A stretch of 64,000 nucleotides of DNA from Micromonospora sp. NBC_01740 (GCF_035920365.1 NZ_CP109150.1:7006001-7070000), one strand, 5' to 3'; positions 32,558-41,011 are shown, counted from the first letter of the stretch. A program made the numbers and translations. The notes: generated by a model not told the origin, from the letters alone.

Positions 32558-33703
32558 TCAGACCGCCGGGGCCAGGGTGCGGGCGCGCAGGCTGTCCAGC
32601 ACGGCGCGGGTGACCTGGGAGGTTCCCCGGGCCTCGTCGCACACCTCGGCCACCCGTCGGGCGGTGGCCTCGGCCCGCTGCTCCCGCTCGTCCCAGAGCC
32701 GGTCGACCTCGGCCAGGAGCGGGCCCTCGACCTCCCGCTCCACGCCGCGCAGCGCCGGCACCCCGAGCCGCTGGGCGAGGTCGAAGACCTTGCCGGCGTA
32801 CGGCAGCGGCAGGAACGGCGTGCCCGCCATCGCGGCGAAGATCAGGAAGTGCAGCCGCATGCCCACGGCCAGGTCGAAGTGGCGCATCAGCCCGAGCACC
32901 TGCTGGGGCGAGTAGGTGCCGTGCAGGATCCGGCCCCGCTCGGCGGCGACCATGTGCGACAGCACGCCGTGCGAGTGCCGGATGTCGTCGCGCTCCATCG
33001 GGACGAAGAGCACGTAGGCGTCGATCCGGTGCACCAGGAAGTCGCCGATCTGGGCGAGCAGGCGGTGGTAGCCGTCGACGTCGAGGCGCTCGGCGGCCCG
33101 GCCCGGTTCCCGCACGCTCATCCCCACCAGCCGCTTGCCGGCCGGCACCCCCTCCTCGCGGAGCAGCTCCGCCGGGAAGTCCTCGGGCTCGATCAGGAAC
33201 GCGGGATCGGCGGTGACGGTGATCGGGTTGAGCAGCCCCGCCTCCTCCAGCACCATCCGGGACTCCTGGTCCCGTACGGTCACCTGGGTGGCGCTGGCGA
33301 GGGTCTCCCGCACCATGCCGGTGTCCACGTCCTCGCTGAGCGGCCCGACCCCCACCGCGTACGTCAGCAGCGGCAGGCCCCGCTCCTGGGCGACCCGGAC
33401 CACCCGCAGGTAGCGGCGGGCCTCCCGGTCGTAGAGGATGCCGCCGCCGCCGAGGATCAGCACGTCGAGCTGGGCCAGGACCAGCGCCGAGTCGGTCCGG
33501 CTGATCCCCTCCCAGGGCACCGCCTCCACGTCGGGATGGGCGATCCTGGTGTGCTCCGGGTTCCGGGAGAAGACGATGATCCGCCCGTTCGGCTCCTGCT
33601 CGCGCAGATCGGCCAGCAGACCGCTCAGGATCGCCTCGTCACCGAGGTTGCGACCGCCGTACGAGCCGAGCACACCGATGGTCAGTCCGCCGCCATGCCT
33701 CAT
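32558..33703 (-). CDS. Polysaccharide pyruvyl transferase family protein
   Basis: This 381-residue protein has the CsaB/WcaK-type layout: GVLGSYGGRNLGDEAILSGL at the N terminus (GGxNxGDE motif), DVLILGGGGILYD near residue 80, and AVGMRLHFLIFAAMAGTPFL in the second half. These enzymes add ketal pyruvate to cell-wall or exopolysaccharide sugars using phosphoenolpyruvate. No other glycan gene is nearby, so the acceptor is unknown. Confidence 0.86.
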   Translation of the reverse strand: MRHGGGLTIGVLGSYGGRNLGDEAILSGLLADLREQEPNGRIIVFSRNPEHTRIAHPDVEAVPWEGISRTDSALVLAQLDVLILGGGGILYDREARRYLRVVRVAQERGLPLLTYAVGVGPLSEDVDTGMVRETLASATQVTVRDQESRMVLEEAGLLNPITVTADPAFLIEPEDFPAELLREEGVPAGKRLVGMSVREPGRAAERLDVDGYHRLLAQIGDFLVHRIDAYVLFVPMERDDIRHSHGVLSHMVAAERGRILHGTYSPQQVLGLMRHFDLAVGMRLHFLIFAAMAGTPFLPLPYAGKVFDLAQRLGVPALRGVEREVEGPLLAEVDRLWDEREQRAEATARRVAEVCDEARGTSQVTRAVLDSLRARTLAPAV

Positions 33704-33770
33704 CCGTCGCTCCTCCCCAGGTGCGTCCGGGGCGGGGTTCCCGCTGCGCCGGGGAACACTCCTGACGGGC

Positions 33771-34274
33771 TCAGCCGGCCGGGGAGATCCGCTTCGTCAT
33801 CTGCTGGGCGGCCACCCGGTAGCCGAGGTCGTGGTAGAGATGGATGGCCCCGGTGTTGGAGCCGAAGACGTTCAGCCCCAGCTCGGGCACCCCGAGGGCG
33901 GCGAGTTCCGCCTCGACGAGCTGGATCATCCGCCGCCCGTACCCCTGTCTGCGATGTCCGGGATGCACCTCGACGCTGTTGAGCCACGCGGTGTGGGGCC
34001 CGGCGGGGCCGCCGGGGAGCCCCACCCAGATCCACCCCACCTCGACGTCGCCCACCCGGGCCGTGCGGAGCAGGGCGCCGGCGCTGTCGACGCCGTCGGG
34101 GAGCTGTTCGCGCAGCTGGGTGGTGGCCCGCTCCAGGGCCGCGGCCGGCGCCAGGCCGCGGTCGGTGACCATCGCCTCGGCGTACGAGCGCACGAGCGGC
34201 TCCCGCACCCGCGCGAACTCCTCGGCCGTCATCGGTACCAGTTCCACCACGCCGCCTCCCTCTGTCGGAGTCAC
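33771..34274 (-). CDS. GNAT-family N-acetyltransferase
   Basis: This 167-residue protein has the acetyl-CoA loop VEVHPGHRRQGYGRRMI (RxxGxG/A) and the C-terminal LGLNVFGSNTGAIHLYHDLG that closes the GNAT fold. It is clearly paralogous to the protein at 35513-35983 (shared PMTAEE/Q opening, LPDG, GPH, VEV.P..RR.GYGR, VFG.N). GTG 34274 overlaps the stop of the TetR remnant (GTGA); an internal GTG eight codons downstream would give the more typical N terminus VVELVPMTAEEF. Substrate unknown. Confidence 0.84.
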   Translation of the reverse strand: MTPTEGGGVVELVPMTAEEFARVREPLVRSYAEAMVTDRGLAPAAALERATTQLREQLPDGVDSAGALLRTARVGDVEVGWIWVGLPGGPAGPHTAWLNSVEVHPGHRRQGYGRRMIQLVEAELAALGVPELGLNVFGSNTGAIHLYHDLGYRVAAQQMTKRISPAG

Positions 34275-34650
34275 CGGTCGACACCGCCGACCAGCCGGGA
34301 CACGAATGCCACGACCACGTCGTCGGGATCGAATCCCGCCTCGATGGACGTGCCGAGCAGATCGAGCAGCAGCCCGTCCACGGCGTAGTGCAGCAGAGCG
34401 ACCTCGAACGCGCCACCCGGTAATCCGGCGGCGAGGTGGAACGCGACGTCGTCGCGGTAGGCGCGCCGCAGGGTGTCGCCGAGGATCCGGGCCAGGTCGG
34501 GGCGGCGGGCGGCCTCCAGCCGCAGCTCGATCAGCGCCCGGGTGAGATCGGGCTGCCGCGTGGTCCGCTCGACGATGTAGCGCAGGTAGTCCGTGAACAG
34601 CTCCAGGGACGGCTCGCGGGCGCCCAGCGTCAGCCGGGCGGCGACACCGG
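34271..34650 (-). pseudogene. TetR-family regulator, C-terminal remnant
   Basis: The frame ending at the TGA 34273-34271 reads as the ligand-binding half of a TetR regulator: SLELFTDYLRYIVERTTRQP, ALIELRLEAARRPDLARILG, FEVALLHYAVDGLLLDLLG, ending VVAFVSRLVGGVDR. No helix-turn-helix sequence precedes it. Instead the frame runs into the 3' end of the hydrolase gene at about 34650, and no ATG or GTG start is in place. The 5' half seems to have been deleted or replaced. Confidence 0.65.
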
Positions 34651-35427
34651 ATGGGTGAGGAACGGCAGGACGGCGGCGGGCAGCGCCGGCGAGACGACGA
34701 TGTCGTAGTGGGTGAGTCCCGGAAGCACGGCGAGCCGGGAGGCCGGGCGGTCGGTGCCGTCCCCGCCGGCGTCCCGGTGGCCGCCGCCGAGCAGCCCGAA
34801 GAACTCCACCACGTGCGCGGCGCTGATCGAGTCGGCGTCGGCGAAGACCAGCAGGGTGGGCATGGCGAGGGCGGCCACCTCAGCCGACCAGTCGTAGTCG
34901 CGGCGCAGCAGCTCGCCCGTCTTCGCCCAGAGCCGCGACCAGTCCCCCGGCCGGGGCGCGACGCGGGTGTAGAGCGCGTGCGACGGAGTGCCCCGCATCC
35001 GCTCGCCCGCCTCCTCGTCGGGCTCGGGCATGCCCGCCAGCACCTCCGGATACCAGCCCAACCGCCGGCACGGCGCGGAGACGACGACCAGCCGGCGCAC
35101 CAGCGCCGGGTGCTGGATCGCGGTACGCAGCGCCACGCCGCCGCCGAGCGAGTAGCCCAGCACGTCGGCCTCGGCCAGGCCGAGGTGCCCGATCAGCGCC
35201 GCGACGTCGTCGGCCATCGACTCGTAGCGCAGCGGGCGGTCGACGTCGGCGGTGCGCCCGTGGCCCTGGAGGTCGACCGCGATCACCCGACGACGCGCGG
35301 CCAGCACCGGCAGGATCGGCGCGAACGTCTCCACCGACCCGAAGCCGCCGTGCAACAGCAGCAGCGGGCGGCCGGCGCCGTGCTCCTCGTGCCACAGGCG
35401 CAGCCCGGCGACCTCCGCGTAACTCAT
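34630..35427 (-). CDS. Alpha/beta-fold hydrolase
   Basis: This 265-residue protein has the alpha/beta hydrolase landmarks: LLLLHGGFGSVETF (oxyanion HGG), VIAVDLQGHGRT, nucleophile elbow GYSLGGG, LLVFADADSIS (acid) and LPGLTHYDIV (catalytic His). The substrate is unknown. The last codons overlap the TetR remnant. ATG 35427 (MSYAEVAGLRLW) is the usual family start; an ATG four codons upstream is also open. Confidence 0.85.
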   Translation of the reverse strand: MSYAEVAGLRLWHEEHGAGRPLLLLHGGFGSVETFAPILPVLAARRRVIAVDLQGHGRTADVDRPLRYESMADDVAALIGHLGLAEADVLGYSLGGGVALRTAIQHPALVRRLVVVSAPCRRLGWYPEVLAGMPEPDEEAGERMRGTPSHALYTRVAPRPGDWSRLWAKTGELLRRDYDWSAEVAALAMPTLLVFADADSISAAHVVEFFGLLGGGHRDAGGDGTDRPASRLAVLPGLTHYDIVVSPALPAAVLPFLTHPVSPPG

Positions 35428-35512
35428 CGCCCCATCCAACCCCGGCCCGCACGACGTACGCGGCCGATCGGCCGCGCTCTCCCTGGGACGGGGCGGCCGA
35501 GCTGGCCGTGGG

Positions 35513-35983
35513 CTACAGCCGCTTGCGCATCTGGATGGCGGTCGCCTCGAAGCCCAGCTGCTCGTAGAGCCTGCGCGCGGGGAGGTTGAAACCGAAGACG
35601 CTCAGGCCGATCGAGACGACTCCCCACTCCCGGCACCGCTGTTCGACGGCCTGGAACATGGCCCGCCCGTAGCCCCTGCGCCGCACTTCCGGTCGCACCT
35701 CGACGTCGTAGCAGAAGGCGTGCGGCCCGTCCGACTTCTGTTCGACGTGCAGCCAGAACATGCCGACCTCGTCGTCACCGTCGTGGACCGTCCAGAGATG
35801 GTGCCCCGGCGTGGCCAGACCGTCGGGCAGGAGCGTCCCGTAATCCTCCTGGGCCTTCCGTTCGGCCTCCGGCGCCGGCAGCGCGCCGGACTCGGCGATG
35901 TGCTGCGCGTAGCTCGCCTCCGCCCGCCGCCGATACCGGAGGTACTGCTCGGCGGTCATCGGCTCAAGTCTCAGCATCGCCAC
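35513..35983 (-). CDS. GNAT-family N-acetyltransferase
   Basis: This 156-residue protein has the GNAT acetyl-CoA loop VEVRPEVRRRGYGRAMF and the closing VFGFNLPARRLYEQLGFE strand-helix. It shares about half its pattern residues with the acetyltransferase at 33771-34274, so the two probably arose by duplication, with the hydrolase and TetR remnant between them. Substrate unknown. An ATG two codons into the frame is an equally good start. Confidence 0.85.
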   Translation of the reverse strand: MAMLRLEPMTAEQYLRYRRRAEASYAQHIAESGALPAPEAERKAQEDYGTLLPDGLATPGHHLWTVHDGDDEVGMFWLHVEQKSDGPHAFCYDVEVRPEVRRRGYGRAMFQAVEQRCREWGVVSIGLSVFGFNLPARRLYEQLGFEATAIQMRKRL

Positions 35984-36048
35984 CCCGACACCGTATTTCA
36001 GCCGTCCGGGCCGCAGCGTCCGACGAGGACAAACAGGACGGTCCGCAA

Positions 36049-36152
36049 CCGTCCTGCTCCACGGCCGTCCCGACCGGCCCTGCCGTCCCGGCTACCTCGG
36101 CCGTCCTGCTCCACGGCCGTCCCGGCCAGCCCTGCCGTCCCGGCTAGCCCGG
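36049..36152. repeat. Two tandem 52-base repeats
   Basis: Copies at 36049-36100 and 36101-36152 share ccgtcctgctccacggccgt and the following bases with only a few differences. The second copy overlaps the last two codons and the stop of the sigma factor gene. Inner ccgtccc elements suggest growth from a shorter unit. Confidence 0.75.
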
Positions 36153-38120
36153 TCGCACGCACGGGTCGGTGACCGTGCGGGTCGCGCTCTGCGCCGTCCG
36201 GCCGTCCGTGGCCGTCGCCCGTACCGACCAGGTCAGCGTCGGTGCGCGCAGCCGCCCGACGCTCGCCCGCGCGGTCGTTCCGTCCACCGTCATCGCCCGG
36301 GTCGACGTCCTGCCCCCGACGGGTGTCCAGCGCACCTCGGCGCCGCCGAGCGCGGCACTGCCGGTGGCCTGCACCACCAGGGTGTACGTGTCCGAGCCGC
36401 ACCGCACGTGGGCGGTGGCGGAGACCGTGAACGCCGCGGCGACCTGCGGTGTGGCGGTCGGCCGGGGCGCGGTCGGAGGCCTGGACGGCGCAGCGGTCGG
36501 CGACGGCGCGGGGCCACCCGGCACGGCGTCGGGCGCGTCAGTCCGGGTAACCCCGTCGCCGTCCGCCGGCGTGACCACGGGCCCGGACGTCGGACCGACG
36601 GCGCCGGCCGACGGCGGTTCGGCGGCCCGTGTACCGGTCACCGGGGCGGTGCCCGACGGCAGCGCGGAGGCGGGCGTCACCGGATCACCGGCCGCCGGTC
36701 CGTGCGTCTCCGACACCGGCTGGCCGGCGGCGTCCTGCGCGGCGGTCGGGCGCCCGGGTGCCAGCGCCCAGGTGCCGAGTGCGGCGAGGAGGATCAGCAG
36801 AGCCACGGACGCGGCCACCTGCCGGCGGTGCCGCCTGCGGTTAGCAGGCGAGGTCGTCCGCACGGGATGCGCCGCACCGCGCGACGCCACCGCGCCGCCC
36901 GGAGCGGCTGCCACATCGTCCGAGGACGCTGCCTCACCGGCCGAGGACGCTGCCGCCACACCGCCCGAGGGCCCCGCCGCCGCACCTTCCGGGGTCACCG
37001 GCCCGTTCGCCGCGGGCGTAGGCCCGTCGACCGCGTCATCCGCTGCGGGCGCGGGCCCCTCAGTGGCCCCCTGTGCCTGTCCGGTGTCCCCCATCCCGGG
37101 AAGTGCCTCGGCCGGCGGGTCGGCGGACGACGCCGGGCCGGTCGGCGAGGCCGGATCGGCGGACAGCGCCGGATCGGCCGACGAAGCCGGACCGACGGAC
37201 GGTGCCGCATCGACCGTCGACACCGGGCCCGGCGCCGCCGGATCGGCGGCGAGCGCCGGATCGGCCGGCAGCGTCGGATCGGCCGTGACCGTGCCCGCCG
37301 GATCGGTCCCCGCGCCGGCTGCCGGATCGGCCGGGGCACCGGTCGCGGCCTCGGCCAGTCGCGGCCACACCGAGTCGGCGACGACCAGGAACACCGGAGC
37401 CGTGTACGCCGACAGCAGCGCGGCCGGGCTGAGCTGTTCGCGCCGGAGCAGCCCGCACACCGCACAGCTCTCGATGTGCCGCGACACCCGCTTGCGCAGC
37501 GTCGGGGTGAGCCGGCCCTGCCACCCGTCGATCAGGTCGGCGAGACCCGGGCAGTCCCGGGCTCCGGTGCGGGCCACCAGCAGCGCCCCCAGCGCCCGTT
37601 CGAGCTGCGAGCGGGCGCGCGACAGGCGGGCGTGCGCGTGGTTCGTGGGCACCCCGAGGGCCACGCCGATGTCGGCGGACGACAGGTCGTGGCGGATGGC
37701 CAGGTGGACCACCTCACGGTCACCCGGGTTCAGCGCCGCCACCGCGGTGTGCACCAGGTCGCGTACCTGATCGGCGTTGACGCCCGTGCCGGGGTCGGCG
37801 ATGTCGGCCGCCGGCTCGCCGGCCTCCTCCAGCGGCAGGGAGCGGGACCGCTCCCGCAGCTGCCGGAGGCACTCGTTGCGCACGATCGCGTACAGCCAGG
37901 AGCGCAGCCGGTCGGGCTCGCGGAGCTGGTCGATGCGCTGGCTGGCGGTGAGGAACGCGTCGTGGACGGCGTCCGCGGCGGCCTCCGGCTCGCGCAGCAT
38001 GGTCCGGGCGTACGTGTAGAGCCGGTCGGCGTAGCGCCGGTACATGCCCTCCAGCCCGGCCCGCTCGCCGCGGCGCACCGCCTCGACCAGCGTGGAGTCG
38101 TCCTGTGCCGCCGTGTCCAT
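36144..38120 (-). CDS. ECF sigma factor fused to zinc-finger, membrane and extracytoplasmic domains
   Basis: This 658-residue protein has an ECF sigma factor in residues 1-180: region 2 (LEGMYRRYADRLYTYARTM, DAVHDAFLTASQRI, RLRSWLYAIVRNECLRQLRE) and region 4 (LNPGDREVVHLAIRHDLSSA, ALGVPTNHAHARLSRAR). Next is a zinc-finger-like HIESCAVC (His215, Cys219, Cys222, perhaps Cys190) as in ZAS anti-sigma factors, then about 180 residues of Asp/Pro/Ala repeats, one membrane span (VAASVALLILLAALGTWALA, about 435-455) and a Pro/Thr-rich tail ending in an extracytoplasmic beta domain. Fused sigma/anti-sigma proteins are known among ECF groups with C-terminal extensions. GAGGGACA precedes ATG 38120. It is divergent from a secreted-protein gene, its likely target. 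Confidence 0.88.
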   Translation of the reverse strand: MDTAAQDDSTLVEAVRRGERAGLEGMYRRYADRLYTYARTMLREPEAAADAVHDAFLTASQRIDQLREPDRLRSWLYAIVRNECLRQLRERSRSLPLEEAGEPAADIADPGTGVNADQVRDLVHTAVAALNPGDREVVHLAIRHDLSSADIGVALGVPTNHAHARLSRARSQLERALGALLVARTGARDCPGLADLIDGWQGRLTPTLRKRVSRHIESCAVCGLLRREQLSPAALLSAYTAPVFLVVADSVWPRLAEAATGAPADPAAGAGTDPAGTVTADPTLPADPALAADPAAPGPVSTVDAAPSVGPASSADPALSADPASPTGPASSADPPAEALPGMGDTGQAQGATEGPAPAADDAVDGPTPAANGPVTPEGAAAGPSGGVAAASSAGEAASSDDVAAAPGGAVASRGAAHPVRTTSPANRRRHRRQVAASVALLILLAALGTWALAPGRPTAAQDAAGQPVSETHGPAAGDPVTPASALPSGTAPVTGTRAAEPPSAGAVGPTSGPVVTPADGDGVTRTDAPDAVPGGPAPSPTAAPSRPPTAPRPTATPQVAAAFTVSATAHVRCGSDTYTLVVQATGSAALGGAEVRWTPVGGRTSTRAMTVDGTTARASVGRLRAPTLTWSVRATATDGRTAQSATRTVTDPCVRPG

Positions 38121-38252
38121 CGTGTCCCTCGCTGCTCGTCGACGGGTCCAGTAAAGCGGCGGAATATTTTTCTCCGAAGTTTCTGTTGGCATCCCGACCC
38201 GCCCCGACTCCTACCGGTGTCATCGCGACGAACAACCCGAAGGGAAGACACC

Positions 38253-39125
38253 ATGCGAGAAGGATCGAAGCACATCCGGTGGGCGCGTCGGACGGCCACC
38301 GTGGGCGGGGCCGCGCTGAGCGCGCTCGTACTCGGCCAGCTGGCCCTCGCCGGGCCGGTGGCGGCGGTGCCCGGCCTGAGCGTCAAGACGACGACCGGCC
38401 CCAGCAACAGCAGCGCGAAGACGCAGAACGCGACCTGCCCGACCGGCACCAAGGTCATCGGCGGCGGCGGCGCGATCACCGGTTCCGGCCTCGGGCAGGT
38501 CGGCATGGACATCATGCGTCCGCTGATCGGCGGGGACGCGTACTCGGTCACCGGCCGCGAGGACGAGAACGGCGTCGGCGGCAACTGGGCGGTCACGGCG
38601 AACGCCATCTGCGCCACGCCGCCGGCCGGTCTGGTGATGGTGTCCGGCAGTTCGGCGCCGAGCTTCGGCACGTCGAACTGGTTCGAGAAGTCCTGCCCGG
38701 CCGGCAAGCACGCCATCGGGGTCGGTGGCGCGGTCGTCGGGGCGGCGAACAGCGAGGTTGTCCTGGAGGACCTGCGCATCCACCAGAACAGCGTCGTGGT
38801 GGCCGGCGCCGAGGACGGCACCGGCTTCGCCGACAGCTGGTGGCTGGACGCGGTCGCGATCTGCGCCGACCCGCTGCCCGGCGAGCAGCGCGTGATCGAC
38901 GACAGCGTCTACAGCTCCGCCGCCACCCAGTCGGTCACCGCAACCTGCCCGCCCGGGACGCGGGTGCACGGGGTGGGCGGCGAGATCCTCGGCGGCGACG
39001 GGCAGGTGCGCCTGACCCAGATGCGGGCCACCACCTCGACCGTCGTCACCGTCTCCGCCGCCGAGGACGAGAACGGTTTCAGCAGCAACTGGAAGGTGCG
39101 CGCGTACGCCGTCTGCGCGAGCTGA
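38253..39125 (+). CDS. Secreted protein with three cysteine-paired repeats
   Basis: This 290-residue protein has a signal peptide (VGGAALSALVLGQLALAGPVAA, cut near residue 39). Three copies of an approximately 85-residue unit follow, each opening CPxGxxxxGxGGxI/V and closing with ED(E/G)xGF/V..xW and a final Cys (pairs 62/120, 148/204, 232/288), so three disulfide-closed beta domains are likely. The function is not known to me. GAAGGGAAGA lies five bases before the ATG. Its head-to-head position with the fused ECF sigma gene suggests that sigma factor controls it. Confidence 0.82.
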   Translation: MREGSKHIRWARRTATVGGAALSALVLGQLALAGPVAAVPGLSVKTTTGPSNSSAKTQNATCPTGTKVIGGGGAITGSGLGQVGMDIMRPLIGGDAYSVTGREDENGVGGNWAVTANAICATPPAGLVMVSGSSAPSFGTSNWFEKSCPAGKHAIGVGGAVVGAANSEVVLEDLRIHQNSVVVAGAEDGTGFADSWWLDAVAICADPLPGEQRVIDDSVYSSAATQSVTATCPPGTRVHGVGGEILGGDGQVRLTQMRATTSTVVTVSAAEDENGFSSNWKVRAYAVCAS

Positions 39126-39137
39126 TCCACCACGACA

Positions 39138-39166
39138 GCGGGCCGCCGGACCAGCCGGCGGCCCGC
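39138..39166 (+). terminator. Hairpin after the triple-repeat secreted protein gene
   Basis: GCGGGCCGCCGG (39138-39149) pairs perfectly with CCGGCGGCCCGC (39155-39166) around a 5-base loop, 12 bases after the stop at 39125. Confidence 0.7.
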
Positions 39167-39297
39167 TTCGCGTACGGGTTCCGCGCGTTGCCGTCGGGCA
39201 CCGACAATCGTCACGGGGGCCCGGTGAACGGCTCTAGAATGGGGCGACGGCCAACCGCCCGACCTGCGAACAGTCCGCACGGCAAGGATGGGTGCCC

Positions 39298-39609
39298 ATG
39301 GACTCGGATTCAGATGACGTGACCCTCAGCCCCGCGGAACAGGAAGTACAGAACAAGCTTCTGCGGGCTCTCGAAAAGGTGCAGACGATCTCGATGGCGC
39401 TCAACCATGTCGAGCATCTCCTGAATCCCGCCAACCCGTACACGCCAGCCATGAACACACCGCCGGTGAAGGCACTGTTGGCCGAGGTCGGCCCGGGCAG
39501 CACCGCCGATTCGCGGCGGGACGCCATGCTCAGCCTTCAGGAGAAACTCACCCTGGCCAGGAACGAGTACCAGAAGGTGATGCAGGAGGCGGCGAAGTTC
39601 TCGTCATGA
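39298..39609 (+). CDS. Small helical hypothetical protein
   Basis: This 103-residue acidic protein is predicted to be two helices around a Pro-rich turn: VQNKLLRALEKVQTISMALN and KLTLARNEYQKVMQEAAKF, with NPANPYTPAMNTPPVKALL between them. It has no known domain. A possible -10 (TAGAAT, 39235-39240) lies upstream. An in-frame GTG at 39292 has the better-spaced AAGG, so the protein may be two residues longer. Confidence 0.7.
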   Translation: MDSDSDDVTLSPAEQEVQNKLLRALEKVQTISMALNHVEHLLNPANPYTPAMNTPPVKALLAEVGPGSTADSRRDAMLSLQEKLTLARNEYQKVMQEAAKFSS

Positions 39610-39630
39610 CCGGCGCGAGCCGACGGCGGT

Positions 39631-40188
39631 TCAGCACCGCACCACGTAGCTGGAGCTGTAGTTCCAGGTCAGGGTGGCGTAGGAGAACCACTCCCGGTGC
39701 CAGTACCGGATCGTGGCGGTCGGGGTGGTTCCCTGGGTGGGGACCCAGCGTTGCCCGACGTACCGCTCGGTGACCGACGAGGCCGGTGGCGTCATGTCGG
39801 CGCTACTGGTGCAGTGGGCGGTGCCGGAGGCACCGGTCGTCGCGAGCGTCGTGCTCAGGACCAGGGCGATGCCGTTGCACTTGGCCACCAGGCTGTTCCG
39901 GTAGTACAGGATGGACGACCCGCTCGGCTGCTGCGCCATCCAGTACCGGTAGGTGAAGCTTCCGTTGCTCCGGCTCCCGATGAACGTCCAGGTCGTACCG
40001 ATCGACGGGTTGGCGGGGTTCGGCTCGAAGAAGCCGTTGGTGGAGCAGAACGCGTCGCCAGGCCCGGCGGAGGCGGGGGCCGCTACCACCGTGGGGGCGG
40101 CCAGGCCCAGGAGCAGCCCGAGGATCAGGAGCAGGGCCGGTGGACGACGGCGGGGGCGGGAAGCGAGCGGGACCTGGCGGGGGGACAT
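39631..40188 (-). CDS. Secreted hypothetical protein
   Basis: This 185-residue protein has a signal peptide (PALLLILGLLLGLAAPTVVA, cleavage near APASAGP). The small beta-rich mature domain has four cysteines and many Thr/Ser/Tyr/Trp residues (FIGSRSNGSFTYRYWMAQQ, VLSTTLATTGASGTAHC, YVVRC at the end). It may be an extracellular adhesive or binding domain, but I recognise no family. GGAGGTGG precedes ATG 40188. It is convergent with the small helical protein gene. Confidence 0.72.
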   Translation of the reverse strand: MSPRQVPLASRPRRRPPALLLILGLLLGLAAPTVVAAPASAGPGDAFCSTNGFFEPNPANPSIGTTWTFIGSRSNGSFTYRYWMAQQPSGSSILYYRNSLVAKCNGIALVLSTTLATTGASGTAHCTSSADMTPPASSVTERYVGQRWVPTQGTTPTATIRYWHREWFSYATLTWNYSSSYVVRC

Positions 40189-40392
40189 GGGACCACCTCC
40201 AAGACGGGGTCGCCGGCTCGGCTTCGGCGGTGAGGTCGCCGGCTTCGCTTCGGCGCCGGGATCGCTCCCACGAGCGTAGGACTTTCGTGTCCTGGCGGGG
40301 CCCACTGACGGTGATCCGACAGCCGGCCGGACACCGTGAAACGAAGCGGGCCGCCGGTCATCCGGCGGCCCGTTCCCGTGCTGGTCAGAGTG

Positions 40393-40464
40393 TGGGCGCG
40401 GCAGGTTTCGAACCTGCGACCCCTCGCTTGTAAGGCGAGTGCTCTCCCACTGAGCTACGCGCCC
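40393..40464 (-). tRNA. tRNA-Val (anticodon TAC)
   Basis: The minus strand folds as a complete cloverleaf: acceptor GGGCGCG/CGCGCCC, D arm GCTCAGTGGGAGAGC, anticodon arm CTCGC-CTTACAA-GCGAG with anticodon TAC, and T arm GCAGGTTCGAAACCTGC. Discriminator base is A; CCA is not encoded. Length is 72 nt. Confidence 0.96.
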
Positions 40465-40543
40465 GGAACGCCCGTACGGCGGGCCGGAGGGTGGCAAGCT
40501 TACCCTGCCCCCACCGGCCCGGTCGTGCGGCGTGCCCGGTCGG

Positions 40544-41011
40544 TCAGGCTGCGACGGCCTCGGCGAGGGCCTTGCGCCAGCCCTGCTGGTCGCGCGCCTC
40601 ACCCGGCATGTTCATCTCGGCGAAGCGGACCACGCCCGCCTTGTCGATCACGAAGGTGCCCCGGTTGGCGATGCCGGCGACGTCGTTGAAGACGCCGTAC
40701 GACTGGGCGACCGCGCCGTGCGGCCAGAAGTCGGCCAGCAGCGGGAACTGGTAGCCCTCCTTGTCGGCCCAGATCTTGTGGGCGTAGACCGAGTCGACGC
40801 TGACGGTCAGCACCTGGACGTCGTCGTTGACGTAGTCGTTGAGGTTATCCCGCACCTCGCACAGCTCACCCTGGCAGATCCCGGTGAAGGCGAGCGGGTA
40901 GAAGACCAGCAGCACGGTGCGCTTGCCACGGAAGTCCGAGAGCCGGACCTCCTGGTTGTTCTGGTCCTTGAGCACGAAGTCCGGCGCCTCGGCGCCAACC
41001 TCGATCGGCAT
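40544..41011 (-). CDS. ahpE: Peroxiredoxin AhpE-type
   Basis: This 155-residue thioredoxin-fold peroxidase carries the motif FYPLAFTGICQGELC: Pro39, Thr43 and peroxidatic Cys46, with a second Cys51 five residues on. It reduces hydroperoxides and peroxynitrite with thiol reductants such as mycothiol/mycoredoxin in actinobacteria. Its place next to the DUF3052 gene matches Mycobacterium (Rv2238c-Rv2239c). Confidence 0.9.
   Translation of the reverse strand: MPIEVGAEAPDFVLKDQNNQEVRLSDFRGKRTVLLVFYPLAFTGICQGELCEVRDNLNDYVNDDVQVLTVSVDSVYAHKIWADKEGYQFPLLADFWPHGAVAQSYGVFNDVAGIANRGTFVIDKAGVVRFAEMNMPGEARDQQGWRKALAEAVAA

Noticed and set aside
36049..36152. CRISPR-like array
   Set aside because: Only two contiguous copies without unique spacers; a plain tandem repeat.
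40393..40464. tRNA-Val 3' end as attachment site of an integrated element
   Set aside because: No integrase, no repeated tRNA fragment and no compositional shift are seen on either side.
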